A DNA stretch of 64,000 nucleotides from Thermococcus bergensis (GTDB lineage Archaea; Methanobacteriota_B; Thermococci; Thermococcales; Thermococcaceae). This document shows positions 25,166 through 34,837 of this stretch, one piece after another; position 1 is the stretch's first letter, and every line of letters begins with the position of its first letter. Both the position numbers and the translations under genes were made by a program. The stretch is from NCBI RefSeq assembly GCF_020386975.1, contig NZ_JABFNK010000004.1:1-64000 (forward strand), given 5' to 3'. The notes below the pieces were generated by a model. It was not told the DNA's origin. It saw only the letters and a program-made list of their open reading frames with translations, and made no database searches.

Positions 25166-25329
25166 CAAAAAAACTCTTGACCCTCCAAAAACTATTGGAA
25201 GGCCATGGGAATCTTTTTTAAGTACTCTTTCTTCAGAATCTTCAGTAACCTGCGACCAAGAATGGATATAACTCGTATGCCCAAAACTTTTAAGTTATGT
25301 AAGTTGTAATGAAGACGTGGTGTAGCAAT

Positions 25330-26388
25330 ATGAAAGCCCTGATTTTGTCTGGCGGTCATGGTACAAGGTTGAGGCCTTTAACTTACTCACAACAGAAGCA
25401 ACTCATACCAGTTGCTAATAAGCCAGTCCTCTTCTACGCTATTGAGGACGTTATCGAAGCAGGAATTCACGACATTGGGATAATAATTGGGCCAAACAAG
25501 GAGCAGGTTATTGAAACTGTGAAAAGTGTCGACTGGGATGCCAATATTGAGTTCATCTATCAAGGCGAGCCAAAGGGATTAGCTCATGCTATACTTGTGG
25601 CGAGAGATTATCTTGGCGACGATGATTTCGTTATGTACTTGGGTGATAACATCCTTAGAGAGGGAATTATTGAACACTTAAGACACTTTAAAGAGGGCAA
25701 CTTCGATGCGAGCATTCTTCTCTGTGAAGTTCCAAACCCCCAACAGTTTGGTGTTGCCGAGTTGAGCGAGGACAGAAAGACTATTAAACGTCTGGTCGAG
25801 AAGCCCAAAATCCCTCCGAGCAATTTGGCTTTAGTGGGGATTTACTTCTTTAAGCCTATCATCCATGAAGCCGTGAAGCACTTGAAGCCCTCTTGGCGTG
25901 ATGAGCTTGAGATTACGGACGCTATCCAATGGCTAATTGACCACGGCTATAGAGTCGGCTGGACAAAGGTCACCGGTTGGTGGAAGGACACCGGAAAGCC
26001 CGAAGATATTTTGGACGCAAATAGGTTAATATTAGACGATATAGAGACAAACATTAAAGTGGAAACCAAAGCAAGGATACACGGAAGGGTAATAATTGAG
26101 GACGGATCTCAGATTGACGAAAATACTGTCATTAAGGGCCCAGTTGTAATTGGTAAAAACGTCGTGATAAAGAACTCTTACATTGGCCCATACACGAGCA
26201 TTGGAGACAACGTTGTTATTGAGAACACCGAGATTGAAGATTCTATAATCTTGCCGGAGAGCGAGATCAGAAACGCGGGTAGAATAGTTGAAAGCCTGAT
26301 TGGAAGAAGAGTGAAAATTCTAAAAGGAAACAACCATCCGTTTGGAAGGAAACTTGTCGTTGGCGACAACTCCCAGATAATCCTCTGA
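25330..26388 (+). CDS. rmlA: Glucose-1-phosphate thymidylyltransferase, long form
   Basis: 352 residues. MKALILSGGHGTRLRPLTYS holds the GxGTRLRP nucleotide-binding signature. Metal-binding D is in YLGDNILREG (about residue 105), the substrate-binding EKP in RLVEKPKIPPS, and GWWKDTGKPED follows. A C-terminal beta-helix (about 250-352, IGKNVVIKNSYIGPYTSIGD) makes it the long archaeal type. It makes dTDP-glucose from dTTP and glucose-1-phosphate, the first step to dTDP-rhamnose. Starts the rmlABCD operon; a TATA-like CTTTTAAG lies about 40 bases upstream. Confidence 0.93.
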   Translation: MKALILSGGHGTRLRPLTYSQQKQLIPVANKPVLFYAIEDVIEAGIHDIGIIIGPNKEQVIETVKSVDWDANIEFIYQGEPKGLAHAILVARDYLGDDDFVMYLGDNILREGIIEHLRHFKEGNFDASILLCEVPNPQQFGVAELSEDRKTIKRLVEKPKIPPSNLALVGIYFFKPIIHEAVKHLKPSWRDELEITDAIQWLIDHGYRVGWTKVTGWWKDTGKPEDILDANRLILDDIETNIKVETKARIHGRVIIEDGSQIDENTVIKGPVVIGKNVVIKNSYIGPYTSIGDNVVIENTEIEDSIILPESEIRNAGRIVESLIGRRVKILKGNNHPFGRKLVVGDNSQIIL

Positions 26389-26397
26389 GGTGGAAAC

Positions 26398-27399
26398 ATG
26401 AGACTTTTGGTAACTGGTGGTGCAGGGTTTATAGGGAGCAACTTCATTCGCTATATTTTAGAGAAGCACAAGGACTGGGAAGTAATAAATCTCGACAAAC
26501 TTAGTTATGGGTCAAATCTTGCTAATCTGAAAGACATTGAAAATGACCCCCGCTACACCTTCGTTAAGGGAGATATAACTGACTTTGAACTTGTAAAGGA
26601 GTTCGTCAAAAAGGTAGATGCCATTGTTAACTTCGCAGCCGAGAGTCATGTAGACAGGAGCATCTCCAGCCCGGAACACTTTCTAAACAGTAATGTGATA
26701 GGAGTCTACACGATTCTTGAAGCTATTAGGAAAGAAAACCCAAAAGTTAGGCTTGTCCACGTAAGCACTGACGAAGTTTATGGGGATATAATGAAAGGCT
26801 CTTTTAGAGAGGATGACGCATTGAGACCCTCCTCCCCCTACTCAGCAAGTAAAGCAGCCGGTGACATGCTTGTCCTCGGCTGGGCCAGAACTTATGACCT
26901 TAAAGCCTCCATAACGAGATGTACAAACAACTACGGCCCCTATCAGTTTCCTGAAAAACTCATCCCTAAGACAATAATAAGGGCCAGTATGGGGCTCAAG
27001 ATACCGATCTATGGAAGTGGACAGAACATTAGGGACTGGATTTACGTTGAAGATCACGTGAGAGCTGTTGAGGCAGTTCTACTCAAGGGTGAGCCGAGAG
27101 AGATATACAATATTTCGGCCGGGGAAGAGAAGACCAATCTTGAAGTGGTGAAGATGATATTAAAGCTCATGGGAAAGGACGAGGAGTTGATAGAGTTCGT
27201 TGAAGATAGGCCTGGTCACGATTTAAGGTACTCTCTCGACTCTTGGAAGATAACGAGAGACTTGAAGTGGCGTCCAAAGGTCAGCTTTGAAGAAGGAATT
27301 AAGAAGACTGTTAAGTGGTATTTGAACAACGAGTGGTGGTGGAGGCCTCTAGTTGATGAGAGAATCCTTCATCCGACGCCGTGGAAGCTGAGGTGGTAG
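26398..27399 (+). CDS. rmlB: dTDP-glucose 4,6-dehydratase
   Basis: 333 residues. Rossmann GGAGFIGSNFIRY (7-19). The active-site segment STDEVYGD gives the Asp-Glu pair of the dehydratase (around 121-128), and the Tyr-Lys pair is in SPYSASKAAGD. NNYGPYQFPEKLIP is the family hallmark. It removes water and oxidises C4 to form dTDP-4-keto-6-deoxyglucose. Begins 9 bp after rmlA with GAGGTGGAAAC before the ATG. Confidence 0.95.
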   Translation: MRLLVTGGAGFIGSNFIRYILEKHKDWEVINLDKLSYGSNLANLKDIENDPRYTFVKGDITDFELVKEFVKKVDAIVNFAAESHVDRSISSPEHFLNSNVIGVYTILEAIRKENPKVRLVHVSTDEVYGDIMKGSFREDDALRPSSPYSASKAAGDMLVLGWARTYDLKASITRCTNNYGPYQFPEKLIPKTIIRASMGLKIPIYGSGQNIRDWIYVEDHVRAVEAVLLKGEPREIYNISAGEEKTNLEVVKMILKLMGKDEELIEFVEDRPGHDLRYSLDSWKITRDLKWRPKVSFEEGIKKTVKWYLNNEWWWRPLVDERILHPTPWKLRW

Positions 27400-27446
27400 T
27401 GGGCTAGACAAAAGTGTGGTCTGAAGCTTTTAAGGGGGTGATAACA

Positions 27447-28004
27447 GTGCCGTTCGAGTTTAAAAGACTGGAAATCCCAGATGTGATTTTAATTAAGCCT
27501 AAAATCTTCGAGGACGAAAGAGGCTTCTTCATGGAGACGTACAAGAAGGAAGACTTTGAAAAGGTGGGCATAAAAGGGGAGTTCATCCAAGATAACCACT
27601 CAAAGTCTAAGTATGGGGTCCTCAGGGGATTGCACTTCCAGAGAGAGCCTTATGCCCAGGCGAAGATCGTGAGATGCATTAGAGGAGTAATCTATGACGT
27701 TGCCGTGGATTTGAGAAAAGACTCTCCGACTTTTGGAAAATGGGTCGGCGTTATCCTCTCAGAACACAACAAGTGGCAGCTCTACATTCCGAGAGGCTTT
27801 GCCCACGGCTTTGTGGTGTTAAGCGACATTGCTGAAGTCGTTTATAAGGTTGACAATATTTATGCTCCCAATCATGAGGGAGGTATAATATGGAATGATC
27901 CAGATATAAGCATAGAGTGGCCAATTGATGATCCAATAATCTCGGAGAAGGACATGAAGTGGCCGACGCTGAAGGAGGCGATAAAAAGGGAATGGGTCTT
28001 TTGA
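27447..28004 (+). CDS. rmlC: dTDP-4-dehydrorhamnose 3,5-epimerase
   Basis: 185 residues of the RmlC cupin fold: DERGFFMETYKKEDF, then DNHSKSKYGVLRGLHFQ with the catalytic His, VYDVAVDLRKDSPTFGKW-type core, and YIPRGFAHGFVVLSD. It epimerises C3 and C5 of the keto sugar. The GTG at 27447 with AAGGGGGTGATAACA upstream gives the usual family length; a longer frame starts upstream without a ribosome site. Spaced 47 bp from rmlB and 9 bp from rmlD. Confidence 0.93.
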   Translation: MPFEFKRLEIPDVILIKPKIFEDERGFFMETYKKEDFEKVGIKGEFIQDNHSKSKYGVLRGLHFQREPYAQAKIVRCIRGVIYDVAVDLRKDSPTFGKWVGVILSEHNKWQLYIPRGFAHGFVVLSDIAEVVYKVDNIYAPNHEGGIIWNDPDISIEWPIDDPIISEKDMKWPTLKEAIKREWVF

Positions 28005-28013
28005 GGTGATTCC

Positions 28014-28868
28014 ATGAGAGTAGCTATAATCGGGGCGAACGGACAGCTAGGAAGTGATCTAGTCGAAGTGTTTGGGAAAGATTCTTCTTTTGAAGTGATA
28101 CCTTTAACTCATGCCGACCTTGACGTTACTGTTCCCGAAACTTTGGAGATTTTGAAAGAGCTCAAGCCAGATGTGATCATCAACACCGCAGCCTATGTTA
28201 GAGTTGATGACGCTGAACTTTACCCCGAAAAGGCATTCCAAGTTAATGCAATTGGGGCTCTTAACGTTGCAAGGGTCGCCAGCGAAATAGATGCAGTTAA
28301 TGTTTACATCAGCACGGATTATGTTTTTGATGGAACCAAAGGAGAGCCCTACACAGAGGAGGATATTCCAAACCCACTTAATGTTTATGGTCTGAGCAAG
28401 TACGCCGGCGAGATCTTCACTAGGAACTACTCCAAAAGATACTATATTATCAGGGTAGCGAGCTTGTATGGAAAGGCCGGTGCGAGAGGAAAAGGCGGTA
28501 ACTTCGTCGAGTTCATGATTCAAAAAGCTAAGAACAAAGAAGAACTCAGGGTTGTTGATGACATGTTCATGAGCCCGACTTATACAAAAGACGTTGCAAG
28601 GACTTTGAAGAAGTTTTTGGAACTAATGCCGGGGTTTGGAGTCTACCACATGGTGAATGAAGGTTTCTGCTCTTGGTATGAGTTTACTAAGGCGATATTT
28701 GAAATTCTGGGCTGGGAAGTTGACGTTAAACCAATAAAGTCTGAAGAGCTTAAGAGACTCGCAAAAAGGCCTCAATTTTCGGCTCTGAAGAACGAGAAGT
28801 TGAGGAGGCTTAATCTGAAGATGAGGTCATGGAAAGAAGCATTGGTAGATTATTTGAAGGGAAGTTAA
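28014..28868 (+). CDS. rmlD: dTDP-4-dehydrorhamnose reductase
   Basis: 284 residues. The NAD(P)-binding motif is IGANGQLGSDLVEVF; INTAAYVRVDDAE and STDYVFDG are RmlD hallmarks; catalytic Tyr-Lys in NVYGLSKYAGE. It reduces the C4 ketone to give dTDP-L-rhamnose. ATG preceded by GAGGTGATTCC. Last gene of the unit; the next gene is convergent. Confidence 0.95.
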   Translation: MRVAIIGANGQLGSDLVEVFGKDSSFEVIPLTHADLDVTVPETLEILKELKPDVIINTAAYVRVDDAELYPEKAFQVNAIGALNVARVASEIDAVNVYISTDYVFDGTKGEPYTEEDIPNPLNVYGLSKYAGEIFTRNYSKRYYIIRVASLYGKAGARGKGGNFVEFMIQKAKNKEELRVVDDMFMSPTYTKDVARTLKKFLELMPGFGVYHMVNEGFCSWYEFTKAIFEILGWEVDVKPIKSEELKRLAKRPQFSALKNEKLRRLNLKMRSWKEALVDYLKGS

Positions 28869-28960
28869 AGATATTGAACATCAGATGAACTTATTAATGG
28901 AGGTATTTCCTCAAAAAGATGCCAGATTTAAACACCATACGCTACATATATCTTATTTCA

Positions 28961-31072
28961 TCATTCTGATAAAGTGGAAACAAAGTACGTCCATGTATTA
29001 TCATTGGCATATACTTTTTCAAATTCAAACAGTTGGCTCCAAAGTTTAGTACTTCTTAAAGATAAAAATTCATGTCTCTGAATACCACCTATATCATAAT
29101 AGAACGACTCAACTTCTCCAGTTTTCACGCTCTCTCGACCTAAAAAAACGTATGATTTTTGGAGAGATACTTCTACATCTCGTCCAAACGATTTTCTTTC
29201 AACTCCTAGCCCCAAAAACAATGGGAACTTGAAATTTCCTAGGTAAACTACTGTCTCGGAGGTTCTATGATTTTGAATCCACTTAGCACAAAGAACCTCT
29301 TGAGTACTCCACCTCGGACTATGCACTGGATCCAGCCATAGTGCTGGTTGAGGATCATTGGTGATTTCAACCATAAAGCCTGAATTAAAAAGAAAATACA
29401 CCGATATGAATACTGCCAAAGCTTTCAGCATGTAGTTGTTCGCATGGGCATAATGGGAGAAATAATTAACAAATTTTTGAAATATATTATTCAACACAGT
29501 TATAAATCCTATGATAAAGTATGGGGCCAGGAAAAACAACGTAATTTGATAGAGTCTAGTAGCATTCAACCGGTTTGCAAAAAATGGTACAACTAAACCT
29601 GCAACATCATAACCAAAAAATACTAAAGAAAGCATATAAAACTCTAGGCTTTTAACTTTGCCTTTGATTACCTCTAAACTTGTTACCAAAATACCCAAAG
29701 TGATCATTCCTTGGGCCAATACATTTATCCATTTTGCGAGTTCCCTAGCAAGCGTAGTCTCCTCTACAATTAGTGCAAGCCCCTGGGAGTACCTAACATC
29801 GAATATTTCTTCAAGCATGAACCAAGTAGATCGTCCGATCCAGACAAGATTTTTAAATTGAAAGCCACCTCCTATGCCTTGATACCATAAAATGGTAACC
29901 ACCCAAAATATTGCGACAAAATATCTTGTTATTACTTTATTTTTTTCTGGAATTTTGAATAAATACGTTAAGATATACGAGATTAGTAAGGCAAACATAG
30001 ATAAGTATGCTGTCCCATAGTGAGAAACAATCAGAGATACACCAAAAGCTAGTAGAAAAACTAGATTTATTCGCTTGGTAACAATTGCATAGATTATCAG
30101 AGCAAGGTAAATCTCGGCTATCATTTGTCTTGCGAGTGCCATCATCTCCGTAAAAAACGTAAAAAGAAAAATGAAAAATAAAACTGACAGCTCTGCCCAG
30201 ACTTTTTCTTTTAAAAGATATTCATAAGCTTTTAAGAGTATTAGTGGGACGAGAGAGAAAAGGAGCGGGTAAACAATTTTAAGAATTGAAATTAGGGAAG
30301 TATTCAAAATCAGGGAATAAATAGGAGCCAAGACATTAACACTCGCGACAGTATTAAATGCGTTAAATATCGATATCTCCCAAATCCCATTTAAAAGAAC
30401 AAGTTTGGCATAATAATACTCACCACTTATATCATATCCCCAGATATAATTCCAAGACATCCCAAAAACCGTTGACCACATGAGAGATACTGCAATAGAC
30501 CATATTGCGAAAACTCTATTAAAGTTCTTCACCTGAATAAAGATCAACGGAGTAAGTGATATGATCAAATAAAGGACCAATAATCCTTTTTTGTCGTCAC
30601 AAAAACTGAACCAATAGGCGCTTAAGAGGGAAAGAAGTGGTAAGAGTAAGAAAAACAAATCCCACTTTGTTATCCTGATTTTTTTTAGTTTAGTTTTCTC
30701 GGTTAATTGTACTCGCGCCCGCGTCTGCTGAATGAACAAAAGCACTACTATGAATATATTAAATGTAATTAAGATTGGCGCGAGTGTAATCGGTTTCTCA
30801 ATACCCAAAAGAGGATATATAAAGTTCGCAAAAATCCCCATGAACATTACAAGAGAAATACTCAAAGCAACGCTGAAAAACACGTTCTCTGAGAAACTCT
30901 CCAGCCTTGGGTTAGAGATTCTTAAAAGGAGATACCCAGGCAGAAATGTCAGGGCGACTAACCCGAAGACCTGCCGGAATAGAGGGATATGAACACCTAA
31001 GTGGTCTGCTATTATTGCTGAATTTAACCCCAGCAAAACTGAAATTGTGATTACAAATGACTTCCTGTCCAT
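28961..31072 (-). CDS. Large polytopic membrane protein (DUF2206-like)
   Basis: 703 residues with roughly 14-16 membrane helices and a C-terminal soluble part of about 110 residues. The N-terminus (VFGLVALTFLPGYLLLRISN) resembles the DUF1616 region of the protein at 51570. The loop YDISGEYYYAKLV and an acidic residue in a first large loop recall GT-C enzymes that use lipid-linked sugars. Similar large proteins occur in archaeal glycan loci and are annotated only as predicted membrane proteins. A role in polymerising or transferring glycan is inference. Transcribed toward rmlD. Confidence 0.65.
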   Translation of the reverse strand: MDRKSFVITISVLLGLNSAIIADHLGVHIPLFRQVFGLVALTFLPGYLLLRISNPRLESFSENVFFSVALSISLVMFMGIFANFIYPLLGIEKPITLAPILITFNIFIVVLLFIQQTRARVQLTEKTKLKKIRITKWDLFFLLLPLLSLLSAYWFSFCDDKKGLLVLYLIISLTPLIFIQVKNFNRVFAIWSIAVSLMWSTVFGMSWNYIWGYDISGEYYYAKLVLLNGIWEISIFNAFNTVASVNVLAPIYSLILNTSLISILKIVYPLLFSLVPLILLKAYEYLLKEKVWAELSVLFFIFLFTFFTEMMALARQMIAEIYLALIIYAIVTKRINLVFLLAFGVSLIVSHYGTAYLSMFALLISYILTYLFKIPEKNKVITRYFVAIFWVVTILWYQGIGGGFQFKNLVWIGRSTWFMLEEIFDVRYSQGLALIVEETTLARELAKWINVLAQGMITLGILVTSLEVIKGKVKSLEFYMLSLVFFGYDVAGLVVPFFANRLNATRLYQITLFFLAPYFIIGFITVLNNIFQKFVNYFSHYAHANNYMLKALAVFISVYFLFNSGFMVEITNDPQPALWLDPVHSPRWSTQEVLCAKWIQNHRTSETVVYLGNFKFPLFLGLGVERKSFGRDVEVSLQKSYVFLGRESVKTGEVESFYYDIGGIQRHEFLSLRSTKLWSQLFEFEKVYANDNTWTYFVSTLSE

Positions 31073-31142
31073 TTTACATCACCTGCGGTATTATCGAAAA
31101 GCCTTTTAATATTTTCTGTATAGATGCTAGATAGGGATAGTA

Positions 31143-32186
31143 ATGGATGCTCCAAGAGTCTCGATAATAATCCTCAACTGGAATGGTTGGAAAGACACGA
31201 TAGAGTGTTTAGAGTCGCTTTATCGCATTGATTACCCAAATTACGATGTTATTGTTGTTGATAATGGTTCTCATGATGATTCCATTCAAAAGATTAAAGA
31301 ATATGCCAAGGGGAAGATTGAAGTTAATTCAAAATTCTTCAAATATAATCCCAATAATAAACCCATCAAGGTTTTTGAGGTTAACGAAAATGAAGCCAAG
31401 CGAGGAAAGTTTAATAGACCTTTATATGAAAAGTTTGACGTTGATAGAAGAATGATTCTGATTAAAAACAAGAAAAATTATGGCTTTACCGGCGGTAATA
31501 ACATCGGAATGAAATTCGCTTTAAGTGTTTTAAATCCTGATTACGTGTTGCTTTTGAATAACGATACAGTTGTTGAAAAGGATTTCTTAAAAAAACTTGT
31601 TAAAGTTGCCGAGAGTGACGAAAAAATTGGGATTGTAGGACCGAAGATATACTATTATGATTATAATGGAAAAAGCAATGTGATAGACTTTGCAGGGGCC
31701 TATTTAATTCTTTGGAGATGTGGAGAAAAAAGGCATTGTTTTCGAAAAGTTGACAAAGGCCAGTGTGATAAAATTCTAGAAGTTGATAAAGTCGAAGGTT
31801 CTTGCATGTTAATAAAGAGTGAGATTACAACCAACGTCGGACTTTTTGACGAAAAATTTTTTGCCTATTGGGAAGAAACAGATTTATGCGTTAGAGCAAA
31901 AAAAGAAGGATACAAATTAGTTTATGTTCCAAAAGCAAAAATTTGGCACAAAATAGCATCTTCGAGTGGAGGGGTATTAAGTGTATTTTACGTTTATCAT
32001 ATGACGAGAAATAGATTTTGGTTCTTAATAAAAAACTTTCCTCAACTCCTCAAGATGCATCTTCTTTATGTTGTTCTTTGGGAGCTATGGCTTAAGTTTG
32101 GAGTCTTTGTTGTTTATCATAAGAAGCCAAAAATGTTCTTTGTATATCTAAAAGGCCTACTTGATGGACTAAGTCTGAAAAGCTGA
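31143..32186 (+). CDS. GT2-family glycosyltransferase (rhamnosyltransferase-like)
   Basis: 347 residues. VSIIILNWNGWKDTIECLES, a donor aspartate in VIVVDNGSHDDS, LLLNNDTVVEKDFL (DxD-like) and ETDLCVRAKKEGYKL (ED-type base) identify a GT2 enzyme of the WcaE/RfbF group. An insert of about 40 residues rich in Lys/Asn (KFFKYNPNNKPIK) interrupts the first part of the domain. The C-terminal hydrophobic segment may associate with the membrane. Proximity to rmlABCD makes rhamnose a plausible donor sugar. Divergent from the large membrane protein gene. Confidence 0.85.
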   Translation: MDAPRVSIIILNWNGWKDTIECLESLYRIDYPNYDVIVVDNGSHDDSIQKIKEYAKGKIEVNSKFFKYNPNNKPIKVFEVNENEAKRGKFNRPLYEKFDVDRRMILIKNKKNYGFTGGNNIGMKFALSVLNPDYVLLLNNDTVVEKDFLKKLVKVAESDEKIGIVGPKIYYYDYNGKSNVIDFAGAYLILWRCGEKRHCFRKVDKGQCDKILEVDKVEGSCMLIKSEITTNVGLFDEKFFAYWEETDLCVRAKKEGYKLVYVPKAKIWHKIASSSGGVLSVFYVYHMTRNRFWFLIKNFPQLLKMHLLYVVLWELWLKFGVFVVYHKKPKMFFVYLKGLLDGLSLKS

Positions 32187-32212
32187 TTAGATTTGGGATT
32201 AAAATTATAATG

Positions 32213-33319
32213 TTACACTTTAACATATTTCTTTTCAAAAAGTTTTCCTGCATTATATCCTAATTTTCTTCTCATTTTTGGGTTTTCTATTAAATACTCG
32301 ATGGCTTTTATGAACTTTTCATTTACATCCTCTACAATTATTGCATGCTTACCGTTTACCAAATCTAATCCTTCAGCACCCTTTTTAGTAGTTACTATAG
32401 GCAGACCCACAGCCATGTAATCAAGCATCTTAAGCTTAACACCGGCTCCTCGCCTTAGAGGAACAATTGCAATATCACATGACAACAAAAATTCGTACAA
32501 ATCATCAACAAAACCAATAGACTTAAAATTCCCCTCAATAAAATTTGGGGCACTACTTCCAAAAACAACAAATTGAGCATATTTAATGTTTTTTGAAATG
32601 TACTTCCGAATTAATTCCATCCCTTCTCTGTTGGGAATGTAGTTATACATTCCATGGAACACAATAAGAAAGTTGCCAACCTTTTTATCTTTTTTATTTA
32701 ATTTGATTTTATCTTGAGCAAAATAGTACTCTCTTGAAATCCTTGGAGGAACTACAACAACTTTTTCAGGGGGGACTTTGTACAATCTCACGAATTTCTT
32801 TTTATCTTCGTGAGATATTGCAACAATTTGATCAAATTTTGTTGCGAAAAATTCAAGCAAAAACGCGATCAATTTCAATAAAGGTAAAACGGGTCTTTCC
32901 TTATAAGTTACGCTTTCTGTAAAATAGCGCTCTTTTTCTACATTATGTGCGATGTAGATGGACTTTGCACCTATGATCTTAGATATAAAATAAGTACTGA
33001 TAGTTCCAAGTACGCCATTTAATAATATTTTGATTTGAACAGATTTATTATTCTTTTTTATTAACTTCATTAATTTAGAGAGTTTCAGTAAATAATCCAA
33101 ATTAAGCCCTAGTAAAAGAGACCCTACCCCTCCAAACACGGAGAATTCATATCCACCATCGCAGTGTATATTGAGAGGGCTTCCTTTCGGATGCAATAGG
33201 TATAAGGTCTCATAACTGTTCTTTATGCTTGTCAACACTCGCCTAGTATACTCTCCTGCTCCACTTTTCGGGGAGATGCGAAACGGGCTAATTATTATAG
33301 CAACTTTTTGTGCTTTCAT
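32213..33319 (-). CDS. GT4-family glycosyltransferase
   Basis: 368 residues. The N-terminal half holds SPKSGAGEYTRRVLTSI and KSIYIAHNVEKERYF. The C-terminal half has IVFHGMYNYIPNREGMELIR, CDIAIVPLRRGAGVKLKMLD and YMAVGLPIVTTKKGAEGLD, the donor-binding features of a GlcA/Man-type GT4 enzyme. Very AT- and lysine-rich compared with neighbouring genes, which suggests separate acquisition. The ATG overlaps an ATATG after AGGAGGTATAAGC. Confidence 0.85.
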   Translation of the reverse strand: MKAQKVAIIISPFRISPKSGAGEYTRRVLTSIKNSYETLYLLHPKGSPLNIHCDGGYEFSVFGGVGSLLLGLNLDYLLKLSKLMKLIKKNNKSVQIKILLNGVLGTISTYFISKIIGAKSIYIAHNVEKERYFTESVTYKERPVLPLLKLIAFLLEFFATKFDQIVAISHEDKKKFVRLYKVPPEKVVVVPPRISREYYFAQDKIKLNKKDKKVGNFLIVFHGMYNYIPNREGMELIRKYISKNIKYAQFVVFGSSAPNFIEGNFKSIGFVDDLYEFLLSCDIAIVPLRRGAGVKLKMLDYMAVGLPIVTTKKGAEGLDLVNGKHAIIVEDVNEKFIKAIEYLIENPKMRRKLGYNAGKLFEKKYVKV

Positions 33320-33446
33320 ATGCTTATACCTCCTGGCGAAATCTTTTAAGTGTTACTTTTATGTAATTTGGTAATATTGCCTATTTATAAGGGTAATTGT
33401 AAGGATTTCTAACAGCTTTTTCACTTTCTTTATTATTTTATGTTTA

Positions 33447-33749
33447 TTAAGCACTTCCTAAAAACTCTCTCATACTCCCTCGTAACTTTCTCCCATCTGG
33501 TACAAAATAAAAAATTGATAAAACGTTCACATTTACATTTTCTGGTTTGTTTTTTAGATCAACTAAGTTTCTTTTTGAGTACATCTCAACATGTCTAAAA
33601 TACGGGAAGGGAAGAAATCTCGCTAATTCAGAGAGGTAATTATGATGAATAAAAACTTCCACATTGGATATATGCTTAGCTATGGCTTCTGTTAGATCTT
33701 TTACAAAGAATTTATAAAATGGAGCAATCGCAAGGACTTTCAACACCAT
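33447..33749 (-). pseudogene. 5' fragment of a glycosyltransferase
   Basis: 100 residues: MVLKVLAIAPFYKFFVKDLT, VFIHHNYLSELARFLPFPYF, then a stop after MREFLGSA. It looks like the first quarter of a GT-B enzyme of about 390 residues. No continuation is seen on either strand downstream. A good GGAGGG ribosome site remains, so a short product could be made. Confidence 0.65.
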
Positions 33750-33799
33750 TTAACTTCCCTCCACCCTTTATCTATCTGATGTTATCAATTGGAATAGAC

Positions 33800-34837
33800 T
33801 CAACCCTCTACCATCGCTTTTATCATTTGAACCACTTGTCTCTTAACTTTCTTCGCTTTTTCGAGCTCTCCTTTCCGCCTTTTCCCCCAGTTCTCGATAA
33901 CATATTCGAGGATCTCTCCCGGGTCTCTTGAATGGAGTACCTTCCCTCTCTCAACTAAGTCCCTGTCTACACTGAGCAATCTCGCTCCGGGGAAAAATGA
34001 GACTGCGGGCACCCCCATGACAGCGGCTTCCCTCGCCATCGTTCCGGAGCCGGTGAGGGTAGCCTTCGAGTGGTATATAAGCTCCAGTCCATTGAGTGCC
34101 ATGGGAGGAATGAACACGTTGTCGAAGCCGTTTGCTAACGCTCTCTCTTCTCCGTTTCTTGGAAGGTAGACGACATTTATGCCCTCCTTGCTAAAAAGCC
34201 TTAGGAGTTCCGGCACCAGAGATCTCTCGTGCAGGACGTACAGAGACGTTAATGATTCCGGCCTCAAAACAATGTACTCCTCAAAGGGAATTCCACTATC
34301 ATCAACAAAGCTGGGGCGAGGATTGAAGTCTGCAGTGTATATATGCTCCTTATACCCTGGATAAGTGGTAACCTTATCTCCGAAATGACTCCTGAAGGTA
34401 TCTTCTGCAACTTCGGGGACAAGAACAACGTCCGCCAACTTCTTTAGCGTCGACTCAATCCTTTGAAAGAGGGGCCTTTTTCCAATGAACTTGAGCTCGT
34501 TGTCGAGCATGAGGACTATTCTTGTGCCTTTGAGTTTTCCTGCTGGAAGAGGCATGGCGTTCTCGAAGCTTAAGAGCAACCGCGCTTTCGGGGCCTTGTA
34601 GAGTAGTCTAACCGTTCTCCAAGCAAAAGAAAAAGACTTTGCAACGGGGTTGTATTGGTCAGATCCAAAAACTTCACCATTAAGCCCATACATTTTGATT
34701 AACTGGGCGGTTTCACCACGGTTGAACCCAGTAACATATATGGAGTACTCTCCAAACTCTCTGATTATTGTGGCAATTACATGGACCTGAGGAGTGTTAG
34801 CAACATCAGCCCATATGTCATATATTATTTTTCCCAT
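33800..34837 (-). CDS. DUF354-family protein (UDP-GlcNAc 2-epimerase-like fold)
   Basis: 345 residues from MGKIIYDIWADVANTPQVH. DUF354 proteins share the GT-B fold of UDP-GlcNAc 2-epimerases; visible landmarks are FGSDQYNPVAKS, FIPPMALNGLELIYHSKATL and TGSGTMAREAAVMGVPAVSF. They occur in archaeal glycan loci next to UDP-sugar dehydrogenases and may be epimerases or transferases. The start at 34837 is chosen because GGTGCTCGGAG precedes it. It overlaps the WecC gene by 20 bp, so the two are coupled. It might substitute for the broken wecB, but that is inference. Confidence 0.78.
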   Translation of the reverse strand: MGKIIYDIWADVANTPQVHVIATIIREFGEYSIYVTGFNRGETAQLIKMYGLNGEVFGSDQYNPVAKSFSFAWRTVRLLYKAPKARLLLSFENAMPLPAGKLKGTRIVLMLDNELKFIGKRPLFQRIESTLKKLADVVLVPEVAEDTFRSHFGDKVTTYPGYKEHIYTADFNPRPSFVDDSGIPFEEYIVLRPESLTSLYVLHERSLVPELLRLFSKEGINVVYLPRNGEERALANGFDNVFIPPMALNGLELIYHSKATLTGSGTMAREAAVMGVPAVSFFPGARLLSVDRDLVERGKVLHSRDPGEILEYVIENWGKRRKGELEKAKKVKRQVVQMIKAMVEG

